Source of the DNA: an uncultured Alphaproteobacteria bacterium
GTDB taxonomy: Bacteria; Pseudomonadota; Alphaproteobacteria; Rhodobacterales; Rhodobacteraceae
Direction of reading: 5' to 3'
Assembly (NCBI GenBank): GCA_902570265.1
Contig: CACFXF010000015.1
Coordinates: 1 to 41,107 of the forward strand
Length of the DNA: 41,107 bases
In this document: piece after piece, positions 6,806 to 14,282 of the stretch
Layout of the letters: every line of letters begins with the position of its first letter
How positions within the stretch are numbered: position 1 is the first letter of the stretch
The notes under the pieces: model-generated
Seen by the model: only the letters and a program-made list of their open reading frames with translations
Database searches by the model: none
Told to the model about the DNA's origin: nothing
Made by a program: the position numbers and the translations under genes

Positions 6806-7054
6806 CTAATATCCCATTTCAATATATATTAGAGACTTTAAAACATGTTTAATCCTACTATTCATTATATCTATGAAACTATCAACGCTATGATGTAATC
6901 CAATAAGAGCGTATTCGCCAGATCCTAAATCAATAATTTGATGCATAATATCATCAAAAGGGTAATCTCTTACGCATTCTGCGAAAGCTTTAAATAAAGC
7001 TTCTGTTTGTCCTTCTTTGGGTCTGAATTTCATGCAGTTAATCATTCCAACCAT
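6806..7054 (-). CDS. Small ABM-like protein, paralogue of the 1913-2224 product
   Basis: 82 residues, MVGMINCMKFRPKEGQTEAL onwards, with an AAAAGG ribosome site about 9 bases before the ATG. It shares the order RPKEG, GEYALIG and SVDSFID with the 103-residue protein at 1913-2224, so both are likely to have the same dimeric alpha/beta-barrel fold. Compared with that paralogue it lacks about 20 C-terminal residues and its last 20 residues (NSRIKHVLKSLIYIEMGY) align poorly. It may be truncated and is surrounded by decayed sequence. Function unknown. Confidence 0.5.
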   Translation of the reverse strand: MVGMINCMKFRPKEGQTEALFKAFAECVRDYPFDDIMHQIIDLGSGEYALIGLHHSVDSFIDIMNSRIKHVLKSLIYIEMGY

Positions 7055-7078
7055 TATGTATTACCTTTTTTATTTTTG

Positions 7079-7270
7079 TTAATATGAATATCCAGAATTA
7101 GAGCTATAATTATTTGATGTAGAATTTGACGCTTGGGAACTTTCCTGATAATTTTTTGAGCTAGTTCAATTGCCTTCTTTATCAAAATCATAAGGAGAAA
7201 TAAAATTTTTGTTTTCTGTTTGGCAACCAATCAAAAATATACATAATATTATGAAAAAAATATTTTCTAG
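7079..7270 (-). pseudogene. Broken small lipoprotein gene
   Basis: On the minus strand one frame reads ENIFFIILCIFLIGCQTENK, a lipoprotein signal with the lipobox LIGC. It continues NFISPYDFDKEGN, meets a single TGA, and carries on in the same frame through a Ser/Asn-rich tail that ends NNYSSNSGYSY and TAA at 7079. Where an ATG would be expected at the start (7270-7268) the codon is CTA. A lost start plus one in-frame stop in an otherwise coherent lipoprotein points to a recently inactivated gene. It directly follows the EamA gene. Confidence 0.42.
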
Positions 7271-7277
7271 TGGTTGA

Positions 7278-8153
7278 TTAAATTGTTCTTTTTTTAATTT
7301 GCCATTCTCTTAAGGCTACAACTAAAGAACCAAAAATTATAATGCTTGCACCTAAATAACTAGTTTTATCAGGTAAAGAATTATAAATTACCAGATCCAA
7401 TAAAATAACAAAAATAAGAGTTGTATAAAAGAAAGGCATTAGAAAACTAGTATCTGCTCTTTTAACAGAATTAATAAAACAAAATTGTCCAAATAGCATA
7501 AAAAAAGAAATAAAAATTAATACTGTAATCTCCAATATAGTTGTTACCTCAAAAAAGAAGGGTAAAAATAAAGTTCCAATACATGTTGCAAAAAAATTAT
7601 TGAATAATAATATGTTCAATATTTCTTCTTTACTGGATAAAATCTTTATACAAATTATTTCTAATCCCATTATTACTGCACCAAAAAGACAAAGAACCGC
7701 TACTGGATCAACATTTAAATCCAAAGTTGGCCTGATTAATATTAATCCACCTAAGAATGAAATTAGTGCTGCAAACCAACGGATTACGCCAACACTTTCC
7801 TTGAAAAGTAATACTGCAAAAATCATAGCAAAAATAGGATTAAGAAATGTAAGAGCTGTTGCGTCACTGATAGGGATATAAAGAATAGCTGTAAATAAAA
7901 TTGATACACCAAGCCAACCAAAAAGTGAGCGAAGAAAATGTAGACGCTTATTTAGAGATTCAATTGGTTTATTAGTAAAAATAACAATTGAAGTTAAAAA
8001 AATAAAAGCAAAAAAAAATCTAGCATAAGCAATTTGAAATGGGTTAACGCCATCTCCAAAAATATATTCTCCTAATCCTTTTACTAAAGTTGCTGCAACT
8101 GCGAAGGAAAAAGAAGCTGCTAACATAAAACTTATTGCTGCTATTTTTTTCAT
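7278..8153 (-). CDS. EamA/DMT-family exporter
   Basis: 291 residues with about ten membrane helices in two EamA halves. The first half ends near TFLNPIFAMIFAVLLFKESVG, the hallmark of the EamA repeat. The second has DTSFLMPFFYTTLIFVILLD, followed by the closing helix and a basic tail (REWQIKKRTI). Proteins of this group export metabolites or amino acids by proton exchange; substrate cannot be deduced from sequence. It is the first of four DMT exporters in the window, and the broken lipoprotein frame begins at its stop codon. A plus-strand ORF within it is a shadow. Confidence 0.88.
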   Translation of the reverse strand: MKKIAAISFMLAASFSFAVAATLVKGLGEYIFGDGVNPFQIAYARFFFAFIFLTSIVIFTNKPIESLNKRLHFLRSLFGWLGVSILFTAILYIPISDATALTFLNPIFAMIFAVLLFKESVGVIRWFAALISFLGGLILIRPTLDLNVDPVAVLCLFGAVIMGLEIICIKILSSKEEILNILLFNNFFATCIGTLFLPFFFEVTTILEITVLIFISFFMLFGQFCFINSVKRADTSFLMPFFYTTLIFVILLDLVIYNSLPDKTSYLGASIIIFGSLVVALREWQIKKRTI

Positions 8154-8383
8154 GTATTTTAATAATTCTTGTGTTTTTTCTTAAATAATTTAAGTAATAA
8201 TTTTTGTTTTTTATAAAGTGAAAGTTTCAACTTAAATTTTTTATTATGACAAAATACATACTAGATTTTTTAGCATAATATAATCTGCTTTGTTATTTTT
8301 TGCATTTATATACTATAATTTAAAGGATAAAAAGCTATAGTGGTATGACATTTATATAAATTAACTCTTAAATAGTAGATTAA

Positions 8384-9343
8384 ATGCAAGATAATTATGA
8401 AACTGAAGAAATAAAACAACTTAAGAGAGAAATCGCTAAACTTAGATTAGAAGGAAATTTAAGAAAGTCATTGTCTAATCAATTAACTATTCAAAAAAAG
8501 ATTGCAGATGATGCCAAAGCAGAAGCTCTTACTAAAAGTGAGGAAGTAGCAAAGATTTCTAATCAGCTTGCAAAATATTTATCACCTCAAATACACGAAC
8601 AAATTTTCAGTGGTAAACAAAGTGCAGAAGTAAAAAGTAATAGAAAAAAATTAACTGTTTTTTTTTCTGATATTGTTAATTTTACAGACATTTCAGATGA
8701 ATTAGAGTCTGAAGAAATGACCAATTTATTAAATTTCTATCTCAATGAGATGTCACAAATAGCCTTAAAGTTTGGAGGTACAATTGATAAATTTATTGGT
8801 GACGCCTTAATGATTTTTTTTGGGGATCCTGAATCCAAAGGGCCTCAAGAGGATGCAAAGCAATGCATTCAAATGGCTTTGGAAATGCAAGATTTAATGA
8901 CTCAACTAAGTGATTATTGGTCAAAAAATTATAGTCTAAAAAAAGAGTTAAAAATAAGAATTGGTATTAATACTGGTTTTTGTACTGTTGGAAACTTTGG
9001 GAGTTTGGATCGCATTGATTATACAGCTATTGGTAGTACAGTAAATCTAGCTTCAAGGCTTGAGAGCATGTCAGATCCAGGTTCTATCTTAGTTTCTGAA
9101 GATACATTTGCTCTAGTGAATAATTTTTTTAGTTTTGAAAATCCAAAAGAAGTTAAAGTTAAAGGATTTCTTAGAAGTATTAAATGTTATAAACTGCAAA
9201 AGGAAGATACTTCAAAAGAAGATATTTTCTCCATATCTGGTAAAGGCTTTCAAATAAGTATTAACAAAAAACTTATTCATAAAAGTATTATTTCAGATTT
9301 GAAAAATAAATTAGATAATCTTATCAGTGAGGATAATGACTAG
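8384..9343 (+). CDS. Class III adenylate cyclase, soluble, coiled-coil N-terminus
   Basis: 319 residues. Residues 5-60 form a heptad-rich coiled coil, and the cyclase domain spans about 86-270. Metal-binding Asp96 (TVFFSDIVNFTD) and Asp140 (KFIGDALMIFFGD) are both present. Lys136 and Asp212 (RIDYTAIG) are the adenine-selecting pair, so cAMP rather than cGMP is predicted. Asn221 and Arg225 (STVNLASRLE) are the transition-state residues. No membrane span, receiver, CHASE2 or GAF domain is attached, so the coiled coil probably controls dimerisation. A 50-residue basic tail follows. The gene stands alone between two spacers. All catalytic residues are present. Confidence 0.93.
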   Translation: MQDNYETEEIKQLKREIAKLRLEGNLRKSLSNQLTIQKKIADDAKAEALTKSEEVAKISNQLAKYLSPQIHEQIFSGKQSAEVKSNRKKLTVFFSDIVNFTDISDELESEEMTNLLNFYLNEMSQIALKFGGTIDKFIGDALMIFFGDPESKGPQEDAKQCIQMALEMQDLMTQLSDYWSKNYSLKKELKIRIGINTGFCTVGNFGSLDRIDYTAIGSTVNLASRLESMSDPGSILVSEDTFALVNNFFSFENPKEVKVKGFLRSIKCYKLQKEDTSKEDIFSISGKGFQISINKKLIHKSIISDLKNKLDNLISEDND

Positions 9344-9565
9344 TTTCTTTTTTTTCAAATCTTCATATCTCCTATTTTATGAATTTTTTGGCTTAACTAA
9401 AAATTCTATTTAATTTTTTTTTACTAACTTTTTATAAAAGTGAATTAAAATGTTTGTATTATTAAGTAAATTAAAATAAGTTTTGTTTAAGGTATAATTT
9501 TCTCAAAATAATTTACCCAATATATTTTATCAAATTTATTTGAATAATTTTTGAAAGGATGAAAA

Positions 9566-9931
9566 ATGAATCCATCTGATAGATCTATACGAGCAGGCTG
9601 GCAACAGTTTTCTTTATATTCAGTACTTATTATGGTATTTGTAGGTTTGTTTACAAATCTTGCAACTCTTGCATTAATAGCTTTTGCTGTAGAAACATTA
9701 TATATTCCCTTAACTGTAATTATTATTTTAGTTAACTTACTTGTTGCTGCAGGAACTGTTGATGGAATAAGTGATTGGGATGCTATAAGACATGACTACG
9801 ACGAAGAAGAAAAGAAAACGCACTTAGCAGAACGTTTTGCTCAAACAAGTACAACCTTTTTTAAGGCCTTATTGTGTTTAATTTTTGGCAGTATTGCATT
9901 TGCACAATTGTATGTAATTTATTTAGCATAA
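9566..9931 (+). CDS. Small membrane protein, unknown function
   Basis: 121 residues, with GAAAGGATGAAAAATG giving a strong ribosome site. Three hydrophobic segments are seen: about 17-40, 43-65 (IPLTVIIILVNLLVAAGTVDG) and 98-120. Between helices 2 and 3 lies a conserved-looking charged loop, ISDWDAIRHDYDEEEKKTHL, that should face the cytoplasm. A strong hairpin follows the stop codon. No family recognised. Confidence 0.65.
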   Translation: MNPSDRSIRAGWQQFSLYSVLIMVFVGLFTNLATLALIAFAVETLYIPLTVIIILVNLLVAAGTVDGISDWDAIRHDYDEEEKKTHLAERFAQTSTTFFKALLCLIFGSIAFAQLYVIYLA

Positions 9932-9936
9932 AAAAA

Positions 9937-9969
9937 ACCAACTAATTCTTAAATAAAGAATTAGTTGGT
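9937..9969. terminator. Bidirectional intrinsic terminator
   Basis: ACCAACTAATTCTT (9937-9950) and AAGAATTAGTTGGT (9956-9969) form a perfect 14-bp stem with a 5-base loop. On the minus strand it is followed by seven T residues, so it is a good terminator for the leftward DoxX-like gene. It also sits 5 bases after the rightward 121-residue gene and can serve both. Confidence 0.8.
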
Positions 9970-10129
9970 GTTATAAAAAATGGTTTAGTTATAAATTAAT
10001 TTAATAAAGTATTAACGAAATTATAGATTTAAATTTAATAACTTTTAAACTAATATTTTTTCAGTATGTAGTTTTGTAAATGCTAATGTAATTAAAAAAA
10101 GCTAGATTTTTAAAATCTGTAGGATTGTA

Positions 10130-10564
10130 TTAAGCTTTACTACCTCTTAAAGCAAAAAACAAACCTCCAACCCATAGTAAAACATGTAAGTTATCATAAA
10201 GTATAATATCAATTAGACTTTCAGGTTCTCCAATCCAAATAACACCTGTAGTGATACAACCTATTGTAAAACCGCTAAATCTTGTAATTAAATCTCCTAA
10301 TATTTGTAATTTTTCTAGAAGTTTAATGTTTAATAACCCACCTACGATAAGACCTAAACCAGACCCTAATTCTCCGTAAGCTACTACCCACCAAGTGAGA
10401 TATGATAATCCGTATGATTCTGCTTCAGCAATATCAAGTGGTAATTTCATTAATCCTTGTTGAATAAAAATTACAGCTAAAGGTATTCTTAATAACCAAT
10501 GTGATTGACAGAATTCAGGAATATTTTTAAGAGTATTGTTTAATAAAAAAGTCAAATTAGACAT
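10130..10564 (-). CDS. DoxX-like membrane protein
   Basis: 144 residues. After a short polar N-terminus come WLLRIPLAVIFIQQGLMKLP, the DoxX-family signature of a helix with R near its start and F-x-x-x-G-x-x-K at its end, and three more helices: about 57-78 with ELGSGLGLIVGGLL, about 88-110, and 125-140. It ends in a short basic tail. Members are linked to quinol or thiosulfate oxidation or to redox control, but many have no known role. The gene is single, with its own terminator at 9937-9969. Confidence 0.72.
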   Translation of the reverse strand: MSNLTFLLNNTLKNIPEFCQSHWLLRIPLAVIFIQQGLMKLPLDIAEAESYGLSYLTWWVVAYGELGSGLGLIVGGLLNIKLLEKLQILGDLITRFSGFTIGCITTGVIWIGEPESLIDIILYDNLHVLLWVGGLFFALRGSKA

Positions 10565-10804
10565 AATTAATCCTTTCCATTATACGTTTTAACTAAGTAC
10601 ATTTTTTTTAAAAAAAAGGGTGTTATTTGTCGCAGGTTAAGCTAATCTATTTTTATTTTTTTTTGATTTGTTCGGAAAATTCAATTATATTGTCCATTAA
10701 GTTTTTTTATATAATTCAAAATTTAAATTTAACAAATGTGTTAATGTAATCATCTTAAAATAGGTTAAAAAAAAATAACTGAAAAAATATTATAAGTAAA
10801 AGTA
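10565..10804. other. Spacer before tiny ORFs
   Basis: AT-rich spacer of 240 bases that should hold the leftward DoxX promoter and a rightward promoter for the two tiny ORFs that follow. No clear box or structure was seen. Confidence 0.4.
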
Positions 10805-10894
10805 ATGTATTTTATAAAATATAAATTAATTAAAATCTCCATAGTTAGCTTACTTTTTTTGTCTGCTTGTAATGATAGCAGTAGGACTTATTGA
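10805..10894 (+). CDS. 29-residue lipoprotein
   Basis: ATG at 10805 opens MYFIKYKLIKISIVSLLFLS followed by ACNDSSRTY and TGA. This is a basic N-region, a hydrophobic core and the lipobox LSAC, leaving a mature peptide of only eight residues. Such entericidin-sized lipopeptides are known. The same frame continues after the stop as the next ORF, so the alternative is that the TGA interrupts one longer gene. Confidence 0.4.
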   Translation: MYFIKYKLIKISIVSLLFLSACNDSSRTY

Positions 10895-11050
10895 TTGTTT
10901 ATATTTAGATTTGTCCGTGATGTTTTAAAGTATGGACTAATAAAGGGTTGGAAACAACAAGATAGTTATACAAAGTGGCTTCTTATACTTTTTATTCTTA
11001 TTTTAGCATATAAACCTGTAGTAAATTTATTATTTTTTTTTGGACAATAA
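10895..11050 (+). CDS. 51-residue membrane microprotein, TTG start
   Basis: TTG at 10895 immediately follows the TGA of the lipoprotein ORF. AGTAGGA about 8 bases upstream is a good ribosome site for it. The product is basic and amphipathic (FRFVRDVLKYGLIKGWKQQ), then has one long membrane helix (WLLILFILILAYKPVVNLLF). Stop at 11048-11050. The start is non-canonical, so the call is moderate. Function unknown. Confidence 0.4.
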   Translation: MFIFRFVRDVLKYGLIKGWKQQDSYTKWLLILFILILAYKPVVNLLFFFGQ

Positions 11051-11182
11051 GAAAATATTTAATGGAACTTTAAGATCAACATTTTTTTCATTATTTATGA
11101 AATTTTCAAATTTTATCTAAATAAAATTTAACTTTTAAAATAATTTAAAATTTAAAAAATTTTTAGTTATTAAAGATTTTAA

Positions 11183-12052
11183 TCATAACAATTTTTTTAT
11201 TAATTTTTCTGCACAAATTCCAACTGTTACTCCACATATAATCAGTAATGAAGACAAAAATGAAACATATGATAATTTTTCATTTAGAAATAATATACTT
11301 ATAGTTAGTGCTATAACTGGAACTAATAATTGAACAAGCGCAGCTATTGTTTTTTCTAAAAAAGGCAAAATACTGTACCATAAAGAATATCCTAGAGCAG
11401 ACATTATAGCACCTGAACAAATAGCTAACAAAAAACCAATAAAACTTAATTTTATAACGTCAGGATATATGACTAGATTAAAAAAAATAATAGGTAAGGT
11501 AAAAATAAAGTTTGACATAGTTGTTATTAACGGATCTTTTGAACTCTTCCCACTAATTGTATAAATCCCCCATCCAATAGCAGCTAACAGCATCAGCATT
11601 AATCCATTTTGTGGTTGTGATAAGACTAAATCTTCTGGAAGGAATAAAATAAAAATTCCTATCATGGCTGTAATCATTCCCAACCAATTATAAATTGAGG
11701 GATTTTCTTTTGAAATAATTGCTGATGAAAACATTATAATTTGGACACCCCCAAACAGTATAATAGCCCCAATACCTGCATCTAAAAAATAATACGCATA
11801 ATGAAAACCAACCATATATAAAGATAATCCAATTATTCCTTTTAAGTTAGGTCTGATTTTAAATATAGAATTTAAACCTAAACGATAAACTACAATAATT
11901 ATAAGTATAACTGATCCACTTAATAACCTTAATAGTGCAAAACTTACTGGTCCAATTTCTTGACTAGAAATAGCCAGTCGCGCAAGAATTGAGTTAAAGG
12001 CAAAAGCTGTCATTGTTAATAAAACCAAAAAAAATAGTCTTCTATATTTCAT
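11183..12052 (-). CDS. EamA/DMT-family exporter (second)
   Basis: 289 residues with ten predicted helices in two EamA repeats. LARLAISSQEIGPVSFALLRLLSGS is the classical first-loop motif, in which the R following the F-x-x-R helix is conserved. The C-terminal half has the LVPVIALTISILFLNEKLSYV signature and ends in a basic tail (EKLIKKLL). Substrate unknown. It is convergent with the tiny membrane ORF at 10895-11050 and divergent from the 41-residue ORF at 12229. Confidence 0.88.
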   Translation of the reverse strand: MKYRRLFFLVLLTMTAFAFNSILARLAISSQEIGPVSFALLRLLSGSVILIIIVVYRLGLNSIFKIRPNLKGIIGLSLYMVGFHYAYYFLDAGIGAIILFGGVQIIMFSSAIISKENPSIYNWLGMITAMIGIFILFLPEDLVLSQPQNGLMLMLLAAIGWGIYTISGKSSKDPLITTMSNFIFTLPIIFFNLVIYPDVIKLSFIGFLLAICSGAIMSALGYSLWYSILPFLEKTIAALVQLLVPVIALTISILFLNEKLSYVSFLSSLLIICGVTVGICAEKLIKKLL

Positions 12053-12183
12053 ATCGACTTTAAATTTATCTAATTTTGTTTCTGTTATTTGATTATAATA
12101 ATTTACAGATTAGGATTTAATGTATTTTTTTTGAAATTTTTCATTTTTTTTTTGTATAGTAATATTTTAGAACAATTTTGAAA

Positions 12184-12209
12184 AAATTAAGTAATTTATT
12201 ACTTAATTT
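12184..12209 (+). promoter_or_regulatory. Perfect inverted repeat upstream of a tiny ORF
   Basis: AAATTAAGTAAT (12184-12195) and ATTACTTAATTT (12198-12209) form 12-bp arms separated by TT. The ribosome site of the next ORF begins 6 bases later. It could be a dimeric repressor operator or an mRNA hairpin that limits translation. A TATAGT-like -10 lies about 20 bases upstream. Confidence 0.45.
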
Positions 12210-12228
12210 AGAAAAAGGATAATTGATT

Positions 12229-12354
12229 ATGGATTTAGAAGAAGTTTATTTACGTAATATAGATCAAAAACTACAGCAAAACAATAGTTTACAGGAGGAA
12301 ACTAATAAGCTTTTAAAAGAGATTTTAAGAGAATTAATGTCTAAAAAGAGTTAA
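12229..12354 (+). CDS. 41-residue coiled-coil microprotein
   Basis: ATG at 12229 is preceded by AAAAAGGATAATTGATT, a strong AAGGA site. The whole product is predicted to be a charged helix with Leu at heptad spacing (MDLEEVYLRNIDQKLQQNNS, then LQEETNKLLKEILRELMSKKS). It has no membrane span. Such peptides often dimerise or bind a larger partner. The palindrome at 12184-12209 suggests regulation. No family recognised. Confidence 0.5.
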   Translation: MDLEEVYLRNIDQKLQQNNSLQEETNKLLKEILRELMSKKS

Positions 12355-12421
12355 AATTTTAAGTCAAATTAATTGGAAAAGGTTAATGCTTTAACATAAA
12401 TATGAAGAGTATTAGTTCTGT

Positions 12422-13225
12422 TTAGTTCCTTTCTTTATTTTTAAAAATTTTATTTAATTCTTTGTTTTTTTCTATCCATGTTAAATCTGTTTTTAATGCC
12501 GAAATCGTTATATAATTTTTATTGAGATAATATTCATCCATCTCAGCAAAGGGTTCTGATTTTTGTAAATTATGTTTTACCCATAAAAAATTTCGACCTT
12601 TTGTATTAGATTGGGCAACCATAGTAAAAGTTGGTTTTTTTCTTTGTCCAATATTACATATTTTATGGCCATTTACTTCTTTAGGTGAACATGCTGGAAA
12701 ATTTACATTATAAAATCCAGTAAATTTTGGATTAGAGAATGGATTATCATTTAAAATTTTATTACAAATATCTGTTCCGTATTTCAAAGCACATTTAAAA
12801 GGGTTATCAGATTCATATGTTTTTTTTGAATACTGCTGACTTAAGCCAATAGACTTTATTCCATTTAAAGCACCCTCCATTGCAGCTCCAACTGTACCAG
12901 AATATAAAATATCATCAGAAATATTTCTTCCTAAATTAACACCAGAGATAATCAAATCTGGTTTTTTATTTTTCATAACATAGTTTATTCCTGCTAATAC
13001 ACAGTCTGCGGGTGTTCCTTCTAAAGAATATTTATTTTTATTAATTTTTTGTATTAATGAAGGTCTCACAAAAGATATACTATGAGATACGCCAGATTTT
13101 TCAGATGATGGTGCGATAATAGTAATTTTACCTTTTTTATTCCCAATTATTGATTTTGCAATTTTTTTAGCTACTTCAAGACCAGGTGCATTTATTCCAT
13201 CATCGTTAGTAATTAAAATTCGCAT
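12422..13225 (-). CDS. surE: 5'-nucleotidase SurE
   Basis: 267 residues. MRILITNDDGINAPGL carries the Asp8-Asp9 metal pair of SurE. GVSHSISFVRP supplies the metal-binding Ser region, GTPADCV the substrate loop, and SGVNLGRNISDDILYSGTVGAAMEG the Asn ligand and active-site loop. SurE is a cytoplasmic metal-dependent nucleoside monophosphate phosphatase (EC 3.1.3.5) that also acts on short polyphosphate in some species. Here it is not next to pcm or rpoS/nlpD, its usual neighbours in other bacteria. Length is typical. Confidence 0.96.
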   Translation of the reverse strand: MRILITNDDGINAPGLEVAKKIAKSIIGNKKGKITIIAPSSEKSGVSHSISFVRPSLIQKINKNKYSLEGTPADCVLAGINYVMKNKKPDLIISGVNLGRNISDDILYSGTVGAAMEGALNGIKSIGLSQQYSKKTYESDNPFKCALKYGTDICNKILNDNPFSNPKFTGFYNVNFPACSPKEVNGHKICNIGQRKKPTFTMVAQSNTKGRNFLWVKHNLQKSEPFAEMDEYYLNKNYITISALKTDLTWIEKNKELNKIFKNKERN

Positions 13226-13522
13226 TTTTTTTCCTCAGATTAGATAAAACACATTTCTCTTTATTAGATTTATTAAGCTTTGACCACGAAATTTTTTAGA
13301 TTTTGTGAGTACATATTTAATCAATATTTAAATTTTATTCTAATTTTAAAATTACTAATTAAATATCTATGCTTCAATTTAATATAATTAATTTTCTCAA
13401 TGAAAGGTTAGTTGCTAAAAAAATTATTATTTTAGGTTTATTTATAGTTTAAGAAATATTTATCTTTATAATTCAAAAATAATCAAAATAATTAACTATA
13501 AAAAATGAAATGGAGATTAGTA
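13226..13522. other. AT-rich spacer
   Basis: About 300 bases between divergent genes, presumably with both promoters. A 27-codon frame from 13369 has no ribosome site and is not called. Nothing else stands out. Confidence 0.4.
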
Positions 13523-13702
13523 ATGAAACAAAATATTATAATTTTATTACTTGTTTGTTTAATAGTTATACAGTTAGTTATAATGAAACAATCACATGAT
13601 AATAGCTATAGATTAAGTAGTGTAGTAAAACATTCTGCTAATATATCAAATGATGTTAATTACATTTTAAATTTTGGGCTTAGGTTAAAAGATTATAATT
13701 GA
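13523..13702 (+). CDS. 59-residue membrane-anchored microprotein
   Basis: ATG 13523 is chosen over 13505 because GGAG sits 8 bases upstream and the product then begins with the membrane segment (MKQNIIILLLVCLIVIQLVI). A 38-residue hydrophilic tail follows, with HDNSYRLSSVVKHSANISND. It could be an inner-membrane anchor with a periplasmic tail or an uncleaved signal. Function unknown. Confidence 0.45.
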   Translation: MKQNIIILLLVCLIVIQLVIMKQSHDNSYRLSSVVKHSANISNDVNYILNFGLRLKDYN

Positions 13703-13733
13703 AGATGAGCGATATAAATTTACTACAAAATTA

Positions 13734-13751
13734 GATACATTTATTTGTATC
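13734..13751 (+). terminator. Weak hairpin after the 59-residue ORF
   Basis: GATACA (13734-13739) and TGTATC (13746-13751) pair around a 6-base loop, followed by CAAAAACATAAAA and a T-run 15 bases later. Weak candidate. Confidence 0.25.
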
Positions 13752-13889
13752 AAAAACATAAAATTTTTTTTAACATAGACAATTTAATAATATTAAGTAT
13801 TAGTAGTATTGTAATTTTTTTTTCTTTATTCATTTATATAAAGGAAATTAATTTTCTTATTTCTATTTTAAATTAATGAAGGAAATCAA

Positions 13890-14096
13890 ATGGCAAATGG
13901 AAAGATAAAATGGTTTAATATGAAAAAAGGATATGGTTTTATTGAGCCAGAAAATGGAGAAAAGGATGTTTTTATTCATATAAGTGCTCTTGAAAAAGCT
14001 GGAATTAAATTTTTAAATGAAAATCAAAAAGTTTCTTATGAGGTTAATCAAACAAAAGGTAAATTATCAGCTGGCAACATAAAACTGATAGATTAA
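13890..14096 (+). CDS. Cold-shock domain protein (CspA family)
   Basis: 68 residues with both RNA-binding motifs: RNP1 KGYGFIEP at 13-20 and RNP2 VFIHIS at 27-32. The start MANGKIKWFNMKKGYGFI is typical. CSPs bind single-stranded RNA or DNA and melt structure in mRNA. AAGGAAATCAA before the ATG gives the ribosome site. The upstream spacer of nearly 190 bases would fit the long leader common to csp genes, but no cold-box was recognised. Confidence 0.95.
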   Translation: MANGKIKWFNMKKGYGFIEPENGEKDVFIHISALEKAGIKFLNENQKVSYEVNQTKGKLSAGNIKLID

Positions 14097-14282
14097 ATTT
14101 TCTAACTTATTTATTTTAAACTGCTAAAATTTATTTGTTAATAGAGTTAAGTATATATTTAATATTCTATAATTATTAAATAAAAATAAATTAAATTTAT
14201 TTTTTCCACTACCATTTCATGTATTATTTTGTATAAGTATTTGTTGATCATTTAGGTAATTTTAACTTATAAAAATTAAAAA

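Noticed and set aside
6637-6852. Plus-strand ORF over the decayed interval
   Set aside because: No family, poor composition, and it crosses the 3' end of the minus-strand ABM-like gene in another frame.
13369-13452. 27-residue plus-strand ORF
   Set aside because: No ribosome site; typical chance frame in AT-rich DNA.
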